Shown: positions 7,926-17,172, numbered from the stretch's first letter. The stretch: DNA of 46,506 nucleotides from an uncultured Prevotellaceae bacterium (GCA_947165485.1 CAMVAP010000023.1:1-46506); one strand, 5' to 3'. The notes: generated by a model not told the origin, from the letters alone. Numbers and translations are program-made.

Positions 7926-8771
7926 TTATTGTTCAATATAGCCTTCCTGATCATACCCTTTACGATGCTGACGAATCAAGCTAATTAATTCTTGAAGCTC
8001 TTGGTTCTCTGATGAGATGTTTTCAAAACGATCGTATTGCTCATCAAATCGCTTGCTTGAACCTGACTCAAGTCGAGATGCAATATCATCGGGGATTAAA
8101 AACGAAGTACGAAAAGGATCTAGATATTGCTCAAATTCTGACTGATAAATGTGTATTCCAGCCAAATCGAAATCACCGAAATGAAGGTAGTAATTGGAAA
8201 TAGACGTAAGCCAATTTCTGAGGTCAGTTGATTGAGGATACCGAGATACAAAAAGCACCCGGCTGGTCAATCGATGTGTACGGAGATAATCGTCAAAGAA
8301 CTGCTTTTGATGACGAATCATTCTGAAGTTCTCCATATTTTCAACGCCTATGACAATCACGTCTTTAGGAATTGTGAAATTTTGCCAGTCAGCAATATAC
8401 AAGAAACTACCTTCTTGTGGATTTACCACAAATGGTTTGCCACTCAGAAAACAATCTATAGGTTCATAACTGTTCACAGGGAATCCTGGGCATGAGCGCA
8501 CCATTAATAGTTTAGAATTACCAGTTTCAGTTGCCATCGAGGCTCTGGAATCGGGAGTGCCCACCTCAAGAATGCGATACTTTTCGTCTTTGTCGATTAA
8601 GAATCTTTTCAAGGCCTCTGTGTCACGGGCACGATAAGATTTCTTTGAACCATGTGACTTGACCGACAGCAAACCATCCTCCATGAGTTCGCTTAGTAGT
8701 TTGCTGTTTATCTTTGATGCAGCGACCCACTCTCCAGATATCAATGCCTGTAAAGATGCGTTTATTACCAT
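7926..8771 (-). CDS. jetD: Wadjet nuclease subunit JetD (Toprim), compact form
   Basis: 281 aa, shorter than the roughly 390-400 aa I recall for well-studied JetD. The C-terminal Toprim half is complete: catalytic Glu in ENMENF (144-149), the DxD in GDFDLAG (199-205), and the terminal YDQEGY resembling the conserved QE end. The N-terminal part is a short winged-helix-like region (about 1-65) rather than the longer arm domain. JetD nicks or cuts plasmid DNA extruded by the JetABC condensin. It lies 10 bases after jetC. The family call is firm by motif and context; the subtype is not. Confidence 0.85.
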   Translation of the reverse strand: MVINASLQALISGEWVAASKINSKLLSELMEDGLLSVKSHGSKKSYRARDTEALKRFLIDKDEKYRILEVGTPDSRASMATETGNSKLLMVRSCPGFPVNSYEPIDCFLSGKPFVVNPQEGSFLYIADWQNFTIPKDVIVIGVENMENFRMIRHQKQFFDDYLRTHRLTSRVLFVSRYPQSTDLRNWLTSISNYYLHFGDFDLAGIHIYQSEFEQYLDPFRTSFLIPDDIASRLESGSSKRFDEQYDRFENISSENQELQELISLIRQHRKGYDQEGYIEQ

Positions 8772-8781
8772 GATTTCCAGT

Positions 8782-11700
8782 CTATTTGGTTCGTTTCAAT
8801 AATTTATCTACCCGAGTCTTCACTCCATGCTTGCTCAAGAGATAAGTATATCGGTAATCGTATGGATTATAAGACGTTGGTGAGCTGTTAATGAGATAGA
8901 TATTGCGCGAATTGGCAAACTGGAGTATGCCCTTGATGTTATTGGGGTGAAGTCGCCCGATCTCATCCATCATACAGTGGACGATGAAGTCACCACTCTT
9001 CTTGGCCGCCTTCTTTTTGAATACATTGATGAGCATGATGTTCACCATCGCCTTTACCAGGATATCGGTGCCGTCAGAGCCAACATTGTTGATACGCTCT
9101 ACCCAGTTGGTGTCATTGTCATTCTCTTTCACTCTGAATTGCAATCGGAATGCGTCACTCAGAGAAACGGTCGGGCGGTTTTGTTCATCCTGTAATTGAT
9201 GAGAAAGGCTCTTCAGGTATTCCACCACATGGCGATTTACCTGATCCCGGTTTTCACTAGAGAAAAGGTTGATTTCACCTATTGAGAACGCATTTTCAAC
9301 AGTGAAATCATGGATTCTAATGATAAGATTCATGAGCCTGTCAGACGACTCGTTAGCCCTGAGTTCGATGCTCTTGATGACTCCGACAAAGTTCTTCTCC
9401 ACAAAATCCCTGTTGATATCATTGATCACGCCATCCACATCCGACCTGCGCTTCATCAAGCCGCCCACCTCAGTAGAGATACGTCCTAGGATATCTTTGT
9501 AGTGTTCGCTGGTACGCCTTCTAAACTCCTCGATTTTGTTGTTGTCCATGAAGTCCTGCAGATCAACGGCAATCTGGAGGTAATCACTATCCGTCACTGG
9601 CATAGTGTTGAAGTGGAAGGCATTTTGAGGTTTGAAATTACTATTAAAGTTTACAACCGTAGATTTCAGTTTTTCAAATGTTTCCCGCTTTTGGTTTACC
9701 GTTCCTCTTAGTTGGCTCAATAGTTGCTGGCAATCCTGCTTGCTTTCAGCGGCCTTTTCATCTGTTAGGAACGTGTCAGGCACAAGATGCTCATTTTCGA
9801 CCATTTGGTGATAGTGTTCTAAACCATCACGTCTGTGAGTCAATTCTTTGTAAATTTCCTTTTGTCTATTTTCAAGTTCCTGTCGTTTTTTCTCAATGCG
9901 TGCCCGCTTATCGTCATAGCGCTGACGTATCATTTCAAGTTGTTGCTCAATATCCTTGATACTGTTTCTGATTTCAGGCTCTTTGGCAAACAGGTTTTGC
10001 TCCGCATCACGGTACCTGAGCACAATGGGGCGCTCGGCATCTATCTGTTTCAACGACTCGTTGAGGGTTGCCAATTCTTTGCGATATTGGTCAAGTAGTT
10101 TCACGTCAACACCTTTTCCTGCCAACTCGGCTTTTTGCTGCTCATCAAGTTGGGCAATTTGTGAAGCGTATTCTTGATTTCGAGTTTTTGCTTCTGAGTT
10201 TTGTGATTCCTTGAATACCCGTAATTCTTCGTCAAGTGATGCCGATGATTTATTGAATGCGGCATCAAGGCCGCTGAGGTCTTTTTTGTTCTTGACTTCT
10301 CTCTTTTCACGAGCATCTTTTTCGGCCTGCACTTTGAGTAACGCTTCATTTTTGGCTCGTTCACGAACTTGCTTTTCCTGAACCACCATTTCTTGCTCTT
10401 CTATTTCTAACTGATGTAGCTGGTTTTGCAAATTCTGTCGTTTAAAGGGGAACTGTTCCTCCTCGACCTTGAGCCGTGTTGCCTCCTGGCGAAGTGGATT
10501 GAGTTGTGAAGCATATTTCTTGCTCAGTTTTGAAATCTCTTCCTGAAGGATAATTGGCAATTGTGACAATTGTTGATTTGTTTCTTGCAGTTGCCCTTCC
10601 AGTTCCTTTTTTTCTGCCCTGTAATCATCGGGCGTGCGATGTACATCGTCAATGTTATTCAGGTTTAGACTGATGCCAAATAGATTATCTGACACTTGGC
10701 CTAACCGAGGCTCCAATCCTTGTGCATATAGGATCCTGTCCTCGTCAACCACCTTGCCGATAGTATTCTCCCATCCTTCGGCATTGCTTGTCAACCACTG
10801 ATAAAGTGACCCATCAAGACGTGAAAGCAAATCCTCAATCCTGGTGATTTGCTCTTGGCGCTGTATGCGATCTCTTTCCAATCGCTCTTGCTTACGTTGG
10901 CTCGCTTGTTTCAGCTCTGCCTCTCTCATGTCATATTCGGCTTGAACCTGTGCGATTTGACTTTTTGCTGCCGACTGATGTGCAGCATTCTCTTTTTCAG
11001 CCACGACCAGTTGTCGGAGTTGTTCTTTTACTTGCTCCATCTCATCAGCCTTGGGATGCCATTGGCGAAGTTCCTTAAGTGCAGCGTCTGCCCTGTTTTG
11101 CTCTGTCACCAGCATCTGCAGCCGATCATCGGATTCACGCCTCCAGGCACTGTGAGCATCCATAATCGTCTTTCTGCTTTTGGCGCGTTCATCATCCAGG
11201 CGATTTCGCTCTTTTTGCAGCGCCTCTTGTTTCTGAAAGTATGCCTCTTTCTGTGTGTTCTCAAATGCCTGACGGGCGTTCTCCAACATCCCTCGTGCTA
11301 TGTTGTACTTCTCCTCAATGGAAGCATGAGTTTTCAGCAGATTATCCAATAGCATCTGTTGGTCGTTTTTCTGCTGCCTTATTATGCTTTCACGGGCGGC
11401 AAGTGCAAGTTTTTCCTCGATGTTCTGAGCCTCAAATTCCTTTCTCGTTTGGGTGATCTCTCTCAGTTTGCTTTTCTTGGCACCAAGTTCCTGATTGAGC
11501 GAGTCTTTCTTCTTCTCGTATTCTGTTGTGAGTTCTTTCTCTCGGTTGCGTTCTTTGTCGATGTTTGCTTTCACTCCCGTCGATTCGCTTTCCAGGAGTG
11601 GTATCTTGTGCTCGCTCTCGGCCACTGCATGATTCAGCATGTGCCACACATCTAATAATTGCTGATCCAGTGCGACAATAACCCGTCCCTGTTCTGCAAT

Positions 11701-12432
11701 CTTTAGCGCTTGCTCTCGCACTGGGTATTTGCCGTCACGCGTCTGACGATACCAGCGGTCTATCTCGTCATATTCCCGTTCAAAGTTGGTGACCAGTCTT
11801 CTGTAAGTTTGCAGGTCGATGGGCAAATCCTCGTCGGCCATTGACTGGATGATGGTATTTTTTACAAAGTCGGCATCAAGTTTAGTGTTTAAGAAAACAT
11901 TTTGGATGCTTCTTGGGATATTCTGATAATGGGCACTCTGCACCAACGCATAACGTGCGTATTTGTGGTCATGGGTGTTGCCGAAGATGATGTCTTTGAA
12001 CTCTACACCAGACCCAATTCTTTTAGATACAGCCACATTCTTGTCGATGCGCTCACGTATTTTAATCCAGTCGCTCAGCACCAGCTTGTCTTCACCGATA
12101 AGCCATTCACGCCGATAAGGAGCATCAATAAACCGCCATGAGGCTCGTCCTTGGTATCGGCTCACAAGTATGGTATAAGCGCCACCCTCACGCATCACTT
12201 CATAGAGGATATACGAGTTAGATTGGCGGAAATAGAATTCGTCAAACGGCTTCTGTCCTTGTTGTATTCCCAAGCGATGCTTGTCGGCATTGTAGAAAAA
12301 AAGTAACGCCCTCAGCACTGTACTTTTACCTACGCCCTGGGTTCCTGTGAAATGCACATTGCCGTCGACCGAGATCTCGGCATAAGGTATATTGGCACTG
12401 TTGATAAATATAATTTTACTCAGGTACTTCAT
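8782..12432 (-). CDS. jetC: Wadjet SMC-like ATPase JetC
   Basis: 1216 aa from the preferred ATG 12432 (an upstream ATG at 12444 is possible). Walker A GTQGVGKST at about 30-38, hundreds of residues of Gln/Glu/Lys/Arg-rich coiled coil on both sides of a globular hinge-like region, a signature-like GSDGTDILVKA, and a C-terminal Walker B region FIVHCMMDEIGRL followed by INSSPTSYNPYDY. This is the MukB/SbcC-like SMC layout of JetC, the loop-extruding motor of Wadjet. Its start lies within the end of jetB (17-base overlap), as expected for a coupled operon. Confidence 0.92.
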   Translation of the reverse strand: MKYLSKIIFINSANIPYAEISVDGNVHFTGTQGVGKSTVLRALLFFYNADKHRLGIQQGQKPFDEFYFRQSNSYILYEVMREGGAYTILVSRYQGRASWRFIDAPYRREWLIGEDKLVLSDWIKIRERIDKNVAVSKRIGSGVEFKDIIFGNTHDHKYARYALVQSAHYQNIPRSIQNVFLNTKLDADFVKNTIIQSMADEDLPIDLQTYRRLVTNFEREYDEIDRWYRQTRDGKYPVREQALKIAEQGRVIVALDQQLLDVWHMLNHAVAESEHKIPLLESESTGVKANIDKERNREKELTTEYEKKKDSLNQELGAKKSKLREITQTRKEFEAQNIEEKLALAARESIIRQQKNDQQMLLDNLLKTHASIEEKYNIARGMLENARQAFENTQKEAYFQKQEALQKERNRLDDERAKSRKTIMDAHSAWRRESDDRLQMLVTEQNRADAALKELRQWHPKADEMEQVKEQLRQLVVAEKENAAHQSAAKSQIAQVQAEYDMREAELKQASQRKQERLERDRIQRQEQITRIEDLLSRLDGSLYQWLTSNAEGWENTIGKVVDEDRILYAQGLEPRLGQVSDNLFGISLNLNNIDDVHRTPDDYRAEKKELEGQLQETNQQLSQLPIILQEEISKLSKKYASQLNPLRQEATRLKVEEEQFPFKRQNLQNQLHQLEIEEQEMVVQEKQVRERAKNEALLKVQAEKDAREKREVKNKKDLSGLDAAFNKSSASLDEELRVFKESQNSEAKTRNQEYASQIAQLDEQQKAELAGKGVDVKLLDQYRKELATLNESLKQIDAERPIVLRYRDAEQNLFAKEPEIRNSIKDIEQQLEMIRQRYDDKRARIEKKRQELENRQKEIYKELTHRRDGLEHYHQMVENEHLVPDTFLTDEKAAESKQDCQQLLSQLRGTVNQKRETFEKLKSTVVNFNSNFKPQNAFHFNTMPVTDSDYLQIAVDLQDFMDNNKIEEFRRRTSEHYKDILGRISTEVGGLMKRRSDVDGVINDINRDFVEKNFVGVIKSIELRANESSDRLMNLIIRIHDFTVENAFSIGEINLFSSENRDQVNRHVVEYLKSLSHQLQDEQNRPTVSLSDAFRLQFRVKENDNDTNWVERINNVGSDGTDILVKAMVNIMLINVFKKKAAKKSGDFIVHCMMDEIGRLHPNNIKGILQFANSRNIYLINSSPTSYNPYDYRYTYLLSKHGVKTRVDKLLKRTK

Positions 12433-12973
12433 CTTCGTTGGCAATTTGAATCATGTTAACCAGTTCCTCCACATAATGGAATGCCGATGTGACCTTATAG
12501 GTCTCATCCTGCTCGCTGATGCACTCGGCATAACCCATATTTTGCATTTCTTGGAGTAGTTTGTTCACGATCTCAAGGTTGGACCCCACATCATACTTCT
12601 TATACAGATGACCGGCCTTCTCCTTTAATTCAATATCCACGCTGATCTGCTCTATCAGATGGCTCTTGCGGAATTGGTAACCAGCAGTGAACGACTGGTT
12701 ATAAGTCTTGAGAAAATCAAGGTAGTCGAGCCATTTAGAAAAACTTTCCAACTTCTGCTCAATAGCCTGCTTGCTTTCCCCTAGACGAGAGAAATAAAAG
12801 TAACCATTGCCTGACTCCAGTTGCAGTCCGATCTCTTTGAAAAAGTTGGCATAATCGTCAAAGTTCTCCTCTATATCCTCGTAGAGATGGCGGATAGAGG
12901 TATCAATACTGTCCACCGAGAGAAATTCCCCACGGCTCAGTCGATCATATATTCGTTGAGTATTATTTCGCAT
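12416..12973 (-). CDS. jetB: Wadjet KITE subunit JetB (DUF4194-like)
   Basis: 185 aa from ATG 12973, which overlaps the jetA stop by 11 bases; an ATG at 13009 would add 12 residues inside jetA. The protein is helical with two winged-helix-like segments, including FKEIGLQLESGNGYFYFSRL and a C-terminal MQNMGYAECISEQDETYKV, the usual layout of DUF4194/MukE-like KITE proteins, which bind the kleisin and the SMC heads. Position between the kleisin-like gene and jetC supports the assignment. Confidence 0.85.
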   Translation of the reverse strand: MRNNTQRIYDRLSRGEFLSVDSIDTSIRHLYEDIEENFDDYANFFKEIGLQLESGNGYFYFSRLGESKQAIEQKLESFSKWLDYLDFLKTYNQSFTAGYQFRKSHLIEQISVDIELKEKAGHLYKKYDVGSNLEIVNKLLQEMQNMGYAECISEQDETYKVTSAFHYVEELVNMIQIANEDEVPE

Positions 12974-14162
12974 AGATGATAGGGTATTCAATGTCTTGGT
13001 AAATGGCATACTTGCCTGTCATTTTGCATTCGTCAGGATGCAAGATGACCAGTTGGCAAAAAAGGGTTGCATGGTCTTCGATGTCTCGCTTGGTTTTGTA
13101 GTCGTATCTCAATATAAAATCAAACAGATTATAGCTTGAAGCGGAGAAGGCGTTCCAAACTTCGTCAGGATCAACTTCCTTCAGTCGCAGAACATGGACT
13201 TGCAGGTCATCGTCTGTCAACGGTTCGGCCTCAGTTCTGGCTGTTTTACGTAAGCCATTGCGCTCGGCAATTCGCCTCAATACTTTTGTTATCTGGTCGT
13301 TCTCTCGGAGCATATCCAACGAAAGCCTGATTCTACTATATTGGCGAGATTCCATCCATAGCGGGTTTCTGTCCTCTAACGTCTGCACCAGATTGGTATT
13401 TGTCTTGATGAGCAATTGGTCTTGCAGATACTTGAGTTTGCGTATCTTCTTATAGAGTTGGTTCTGTTGTTCAATCTGGTTGATATAGACAATAATTTGC
13501 CTGTCTATCTCCATCAGGGCATGATAGGCTTCAACAAAGTCATGCTTCACATCGCTACAAGTCTTTGCCATGTGTGGGTCATTGGCCATCAGGAAGAAAG
13601 CGTGCTCATTATCCATCAATTTTTCACACTCACGTATCATTGAACGGATACTATGGCTTTTCTCATCTAGATTTTGAAGTTTCTTTTTCTTGATGATGTA
13701 ATTGGGTTCTTGCTTGTACGCATTGTCCATGTTGCGTTTCAGGTCCACCACATTTTTCAGAGTCCTGAACCCTGTCTTCTTCAGCAATTGGCGCACACTG
13801 TCCTGATAACCAGCCTTGCGATTGACATTAGTCTCCTGCAAAAAGTAACCGATATGCTCCTTCAGGGTATTGATGCATTCCTGCACACTCAGCACGCTGA
13901 TTTCCTCGTTGACATTCAGTACTTCTTCGAAGAAATTGAGATAGTCGCTCTCGATTTCTACAGCATTGCCAGTTTCTACCAGCACACCATAATCCAGCAG
14001 TTTCCTGAGCCGGGTTTCATTTCCTCCCACGAGCTCCAAAGCTAACCCCTGCGAGAACTTCATCAGTTTTCGCTTCTCAAACATCTCACTCAGCAACCTT
14101 TGCTCACGCGAGAGTGTCTTTGTCAGCTCTTCTATCGTCCTAAAATGCGACAGGATATCCAT
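12963..14162 (-). CDS. jetA: Wadjet kleisin-like subunit JetA
   Basis: 399 aa, first gene of the minus-strand operon. Rich in long helices with winged-helix-like ends: the N-terminal FEKRKLMKFSQGLALELVGG and a C-terminal part ending EYPIIYAK. This fits the MukF-like JetA kleisin, which closes the JetC ring. Similarity to the named JetA families (DUF3375) is not obvious by eye, so the call depends largely on gene order jetA-jetB-jetC-jetD. No clear consensus promoter was found just upstream. Confidence 0.78.
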   Translation of the reverse strand: MDILSHFRTIEELTKTLSREQRLLSEMFEKRKLMKFSQGLALELVGGNETRLRKLLDYGVLVETGNAVEIESDYLNFFEEVLNVNEEISVLSVQECINTLKEHIGYFLQETNVNRKAGYQDSVRQLLKKTGFRTLKNVVDLKRNMDNAYKQEPNYIIKKKKLQNLDEKSHSIRSMIRECEKLMDNEHAFFLMANDPHMAKTCSDVKHDFVEAYHALMEIDRQIIVYINQIEQQNQLYKKIRKLKYLQDQLLIKTNTNLVQTLEDRNPLWMESRQYSRIRLSLDMLRENDQITKVLRRIAERNGLRKTARTEAEPLTDDDLQVHVLRLKEVDPDEVWNAFSASSYNLFDFILRYDYKTKRDIEDHATLFCQLVILHPDECKMTGKYAIYQDIEYPIIYAK

Positions 14163-14452
14163 AATAATACCATTTCGGTTAGCAACTTTAGAGCCTTAAG
14201 TACATTCTTCTGCACCCCCAAGTTTTAGAGTACAAATAAACAAAAGAATACCGAATAATGCAAACTTCCTGAGTTTAAAAACGTATTCTTGTTTATCATC
14301 TAAAGATTTCAGTGTGTCATTTTAATCGCTTTACTTCATTATAGAAGTCATTACAACGATCCAATAGAGTCATTACTAATGAGCTTCTATAAGAGTTGAA
14401 GTCACTTATAGCCATTTTTGAATGGCAACAATTCTTCTCCCCTGTTATGTTG

Positions 14453-14547
14453 TTCGGGCGAAACCTATCGGATTATTTGTGAATTTCGCCCAAAATATTC
14501 ACATTTCGGGCGAAATCTACCTAAAAATCGATAGATTTCGCCCGAAA
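14453..14547. repeat. Pair of GGGCGAAA hairpins (REP-like)
   Basis: First hairpin: GGGCGAAA 14456-14463 pairs with TTTCGCCC 14484-14491. Second: TTTCGGGCGAAATCTA 14504-14519 pairs perfectly over 16 bases with 14532-14547, with a 12-base loop. Four copies of the same core alternate in orientation. It is G+C-rich in an A+T-rich setting, and no T-tract follows the second hairpin, so it does not look like a simple terminator. Confidence 0.85.
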
Positions 14548-14822
14548 CGCCTTGGTCGTCTCAAAGGTTTGTTGGAGTCATATGATGCAAAAACATAATG
14601 CCAAATGACTAAATAAATCTTTTTCTTTCCATTTATTTAGATAACTGCAAAAGGTAGATCTTTTACGCACGCAGTGTTGTTCGTAAGCAACTTTTTTTCA
14701 AAAAACACTGTATGTGCGCAACATTCACACTTCAACTTTTGCGTCGGACAATTAAGGATATAGAAAAACGATATCAGTGGTGTGATTGTGTGTTGTGTAT
14801 TCCTTACCATATAATTCAGTTA

Positions 14823-14847
14823 ATTGTGTCGACGTTGTCGACGCAAT
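14823..14847. other. Eleven-base dyad with GTCGAC arms
   Basis: ATTGTGTCGAC and GTCGACGCAAT flank a GTT centre; the arms match at 10 of 11 positions, the odd one being a G-T pair. It could be an operator or an RNA hairpin; nothing shows which. Confidence 0.5.
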
Positions 14848-15399
14848 CTTTTCACCATTTTCTGGCCGATAACCATCAAGAGCATATAAACCAATGGTTT
14901 TGCCTATGTCCAATATATTATCGTCAATGTGCTATTGACAGAAACAGCCTCACTATGTTTTGCGATGCAAGCCAGTATGCTGAGGTCTATTGGCAATCAA
15001 TTGGTTTCGTCTTCTATGTCAACACAACACGTTAATACAATCTTCATTTAATAGCAATAGCAACTATTTGCTACATTATGCTACACATTCGCTACGAATT
15101 ATATCGGTAATAATACATCATATTCATTGCATCTCAACATCGCTACATATAGATACAATCTTTCACTAGAACTCGTGGCCAAAATTTATAATTTCTCATG
15201 TCATCATGTATCTGTACATACTATGGTCCATTTCAATTTGACACGCCCTCTTATATTCAGTAGCACGAATCTTAAGTTGTAGATGTGCTTTTGCGTCATT
15301 CTAAAATTTTGGGCGATTTGTAATTTTATTTGCGAAAAACTACGGCTAATTTAAAAAAAAGCCGTACTTTTGCAAAAAAAGAAAAAGCTGAATTGTATA

Positions 15400-15960
15400 A
15401 TGGACATATCGACAAAGGGAATACTGACACCCAAAGACATTGACGAAGAGGGGCGATACTACTTTGTTCGTAAGGCTATGGATGCGGGCGATGTGGTGAG
15501 GTTGAAAAATGGCCTATATGCCACAGAGGACGGACTGGCAGATACGATGGTGGACGTGGAGCGTATAGTTCCAGGCGGTGTGCTGTGCCTTTATTCGGCG
15601 TGGGAGCACTATGGGCTGACAACGCAGATACCGGGCTCGATCTATGTGGCTGTGGAGAAGCACAGAAAGGTGGTGGTGCCGGCATTTCCGCCTATCAAGC
15701 TGTGCTACTGGGAACAGAAATACTATGAGATGGGCGTGGTGGAAGCGGACGTGGCTGGTCATAAGCTGCGGATCTATGACATTGAGCGGTCGGTGTGTGA
15801 CGTGGTGCGTTTCAGGAACAAGGTGGGAATGGACGTGATGACGGAGGTGCTGCGAGCTTACCTGAGACGCAAGGACAGGAATATTGCGTGGCTGACGGAA
15901 TATGCGGGAAAGATGCGCATTGGAACGATAATGACTCAATATCTGAACGTAATGGTGTGA
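15400..15960 (+). CDS. abiEi: AbiEi-type antitoxin (type IV toxin-antitoxin)
   Basis: 186 aa. The N-terminal winged-helix region (STKGILTPKDIDEEGRYYFV, then GDVVRLKNGLYA) and the central GGVLCLYSAWEHYGLT, with IYDIERSVCDVVRFRNKVG downstream, are typical of AbiEi antitoxins, which repress their own promoter and counter AbiEii. The frame can be opened at TTG 15370, but that lies in the putative -7 box TACTTTTG; ATG 15400 is preferred. It is followed after 30 bases by abiEii. Confidence 0.87.
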   Translation: MDISTKGILTPKDIDEEGRYYFVRKAMDAGDVVRLKNGLYATEDGLADTMVDVERIVPGGVLCLYSAWEHYGLTTQIPGSIYVAVEKHRKVVVPAFPPIKLCYWEQKYYEMGVVEADVAGHKLRIYDIERSVCDVVRFRNKVGMDVMTEVLRAYLRRKDRNIAWLTEYAGKMRIGTIMTQYLNVMV

Positions 15961-15965
15961 TTAAG

Positions 15966-15993
15966 GGTTAATGATTCAAGGTTAATGGTTATG
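15966..15993 (+). repeat. Heptamers running into the abiEii start codon
   Basis: Four 7-base units: GGTTAAT, GATTCAA, GGTTAAT, GGTTATG. The last contains the abiEii ATG (15991-15993) in register. See similar arrays at 173-254 and 33564-33598. Confidence 0.7.
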
Positions 15994-16854
15994 GCAGAAA
16001 TAAAGAACTACGGGAAATCGAACAGGACTAAGCTGTTGAACCTGGCACAGAAGACGAAGGGGGGGGACTATAACCTGATTCTGCTCCGCTTTGTACAGGA
16101 GAGGTTCTTGTATAGGTTGTCAATGAGTGCATACAGGGAGAATTTCTTCCTGAAGGGTGGAGCCTTGCTGTTTGCTCATGAGCGGTTTGCAGCGCGCCCG
16201 ACTCGTGACATGGACTTTCTGGGCGACCATATCAGCCGTGACAAGGAGAACATAAAGCGCATTATGCTGGAGATAAGCAGCATAGCGTGCGAGGAGGATG
16301 GCGTTACGTTTGAGTGCGGTGAGGATGATGTATGGCTGGAGGAAATTACCATGGAGAAGGAGTATAATGGCACTCGTGTCCATATGACAGCACACATGGA
16401 TACGATAGTGCAGCCGTTTTCGATTGACGTAGGATTTGGCGATGTGATTGTGCCGCATCCTGCCCAGCTGGACTATCCGCTGCTGATTGAGGGTCTGCCT
16501 GCCGTGAATGTGGAGGCCTATTCGCTTGAGACGGTAGTGGCCGAGAAGTTCCAAACGATGATAGACCGCGGTACGATTAACAGCAGGATGAAGGATTTCT
16601 TTGATGTGTATACTCTTCTGAAAGCGGACAAAGTGGACGATGAGTTGCTGAAGGAGGCCGTGGTTGAGGTGTTTGCCAATAGAGGGACGCGGCCAGATGC
16701 AGAGCATGTGGTGTTCAGTGATGAGTTTGCTCAGGACGAGGTACGTCAGAAGATGTGGAAATCGTACCTGAAGAAGATAAAGTATAAGGATGAACTTCCG
16801 TTTAACGAGGTGATGAGCGTTATCAAGGAGCGGTTGCAGGGTATGATGGGATGA
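15991..16854 (+). CDS. abiEii: AbiEii-type nucleotidyltransferase toxin
   Basis: 287 aa. LKGGALLF (54-61) and RPTRDMDFLG (69-78) form the nucleotidyltransferase core, with Asp73 and Asp75 as metal ligands; VEAYSLETVVAEKFQTM and KDFFDVYTLLK are further AbiEii hallmarks. The family transfers nucleotides (GTP-binding in studied members) and arrests growth, giving phage resistance by abortive infection. ATG 15991 (MAEIKNYG) is preferred over ATG 15985 because of the heptamer register. The stop overlaps by ATGA a 65-codon frame across the 33-bp repeats, considered below as doubtful. Confidence 0.87.
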   Translation: MAEIKNYGKSNRTKLLNLAQKTKGGDYNLILLRFVQERFLYRLSMSAYRENFFLKGGALLFAHERFAARPTRDMDFLGDHISRDKENIKRIMLEISSIACEEDGVTFECGEDDVWLEEITMEKEYNGTRVHMTAHMDTIVQPFSIDVGFGDVIVPHPAQLDYPLLIEGLPAVNVEAYSLETVVAEKFQTMIDRGTINSRMKDFFDVYTLLKADKVDDELLKEAVVEVFANRGTRPDAEHVVFSDEFAQDEVRQKMWKSYLKKIKYKDELPFNEVMSVIKERLQGMMG

Positions 16855-16903
16855 AGGGGACTGTGGTGATTGATACCGTGCTTCGGCATATGGCAAGTAA
16901 TTT

Positions 16904-16990
16904 CGGTATTTTCGGATGTTTTCTGAATGCTAATTCGAGTATTTTCGGATGTTTAACCATTGAAAAATTCGGCAATTTTCAGCACTTTCC
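16904..16990 (+). repeat. 33-bp-period repeats upstream of second DUF4143 ATPase
   Basis: TATTTTCGGATGTTT occurs at 16907 and at 16940, exactly 33 bases apart; a weaker third unit (AATTTTCAGCACTTT) begins near 16974. The core TTCGGTATTTTCG is shared with the array at 5625-5700. A 65-codon frame (16851-17048) crosses it and would encode 11-residue repeats beginning FGIFGCF, but this follows from the period and is weak evidence for a protein. Confidence 0.8.
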
Positions 16991-17081
16991 CTTTGATATT
17001 TGGGATTTTATGATCTACTTTGAAGGTCAGGTACAAAGTGTTATCTGAATCTATTAATAATGCACTTTTTTAGGATTTTTC

Positions 17082-17112
17082 TTGGCGACAAAATTTGAAA
17101 AGTGTAATTTTG
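17082..17112 (+). promoter_or_regulatory. Promoter of the second DUF4143 ATPase gene
   Basis: TTG at 17082-17084, 20 bases, then TAATTTTG at 17105-17112. The -7 box overlaps the first TTTGAAAAGTGTA repeat. Confidence 0.6.
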
Positions 17113-17172
17113 CGGTGATAAATGATTTTGAAAAGTGTAGTTTTTTACTACAAAAAATATTTGAAAAGTGTA
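17094..17172 (+). repeat. Three TTTGAAAAGTGTA direct repeats at exact 33-base spacing
   Basis: Perfect 13-base copies at 17094-17106, 17127-17139 and 17160-17172, with unrelated 20-base spacers. The first overlaps the promoter -7 box; the last ends 6 bases before the preferred ATG at 17179. The period is about three helical turns. Confidence 0.9.

Larger units (their letters stand above)
14163..15399. other. 1.2-kb A+T-rich stretch without a convincing gene
   Basis: Lies between jetA (leftward) and abiEi (rightward). It holds the hairpins listed separately at 14453-14547 and 14823-14847, and a further imperfect one at about 14668-14716 (GCAC..CAGTGTT against AACACTG...GTGC). A 107-codon open frame at 14712-15035 lacks family features and probably is not a gene. 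TACTTTTG at 15365-15372 fits a -7 box for abiEi, but its TTTG box is too far away. Confidence 0.6.

Noticed and set aside
14712..15035. 107-codon open frame in the jetA-abiEi gap
   Set aside because: Irregular composition, rich in Cys, His and Ile, no known family and no promoter; overlaps the GTCGAC dyad.
16851..17048. 65-codon frame overlapping the abiEii stop by ATGA
   Set aside because: Its repeats (FGIFGCF) follow from the 33-bp DNA period being a multiple of three; no family and odd composition. Kept only as a remark.
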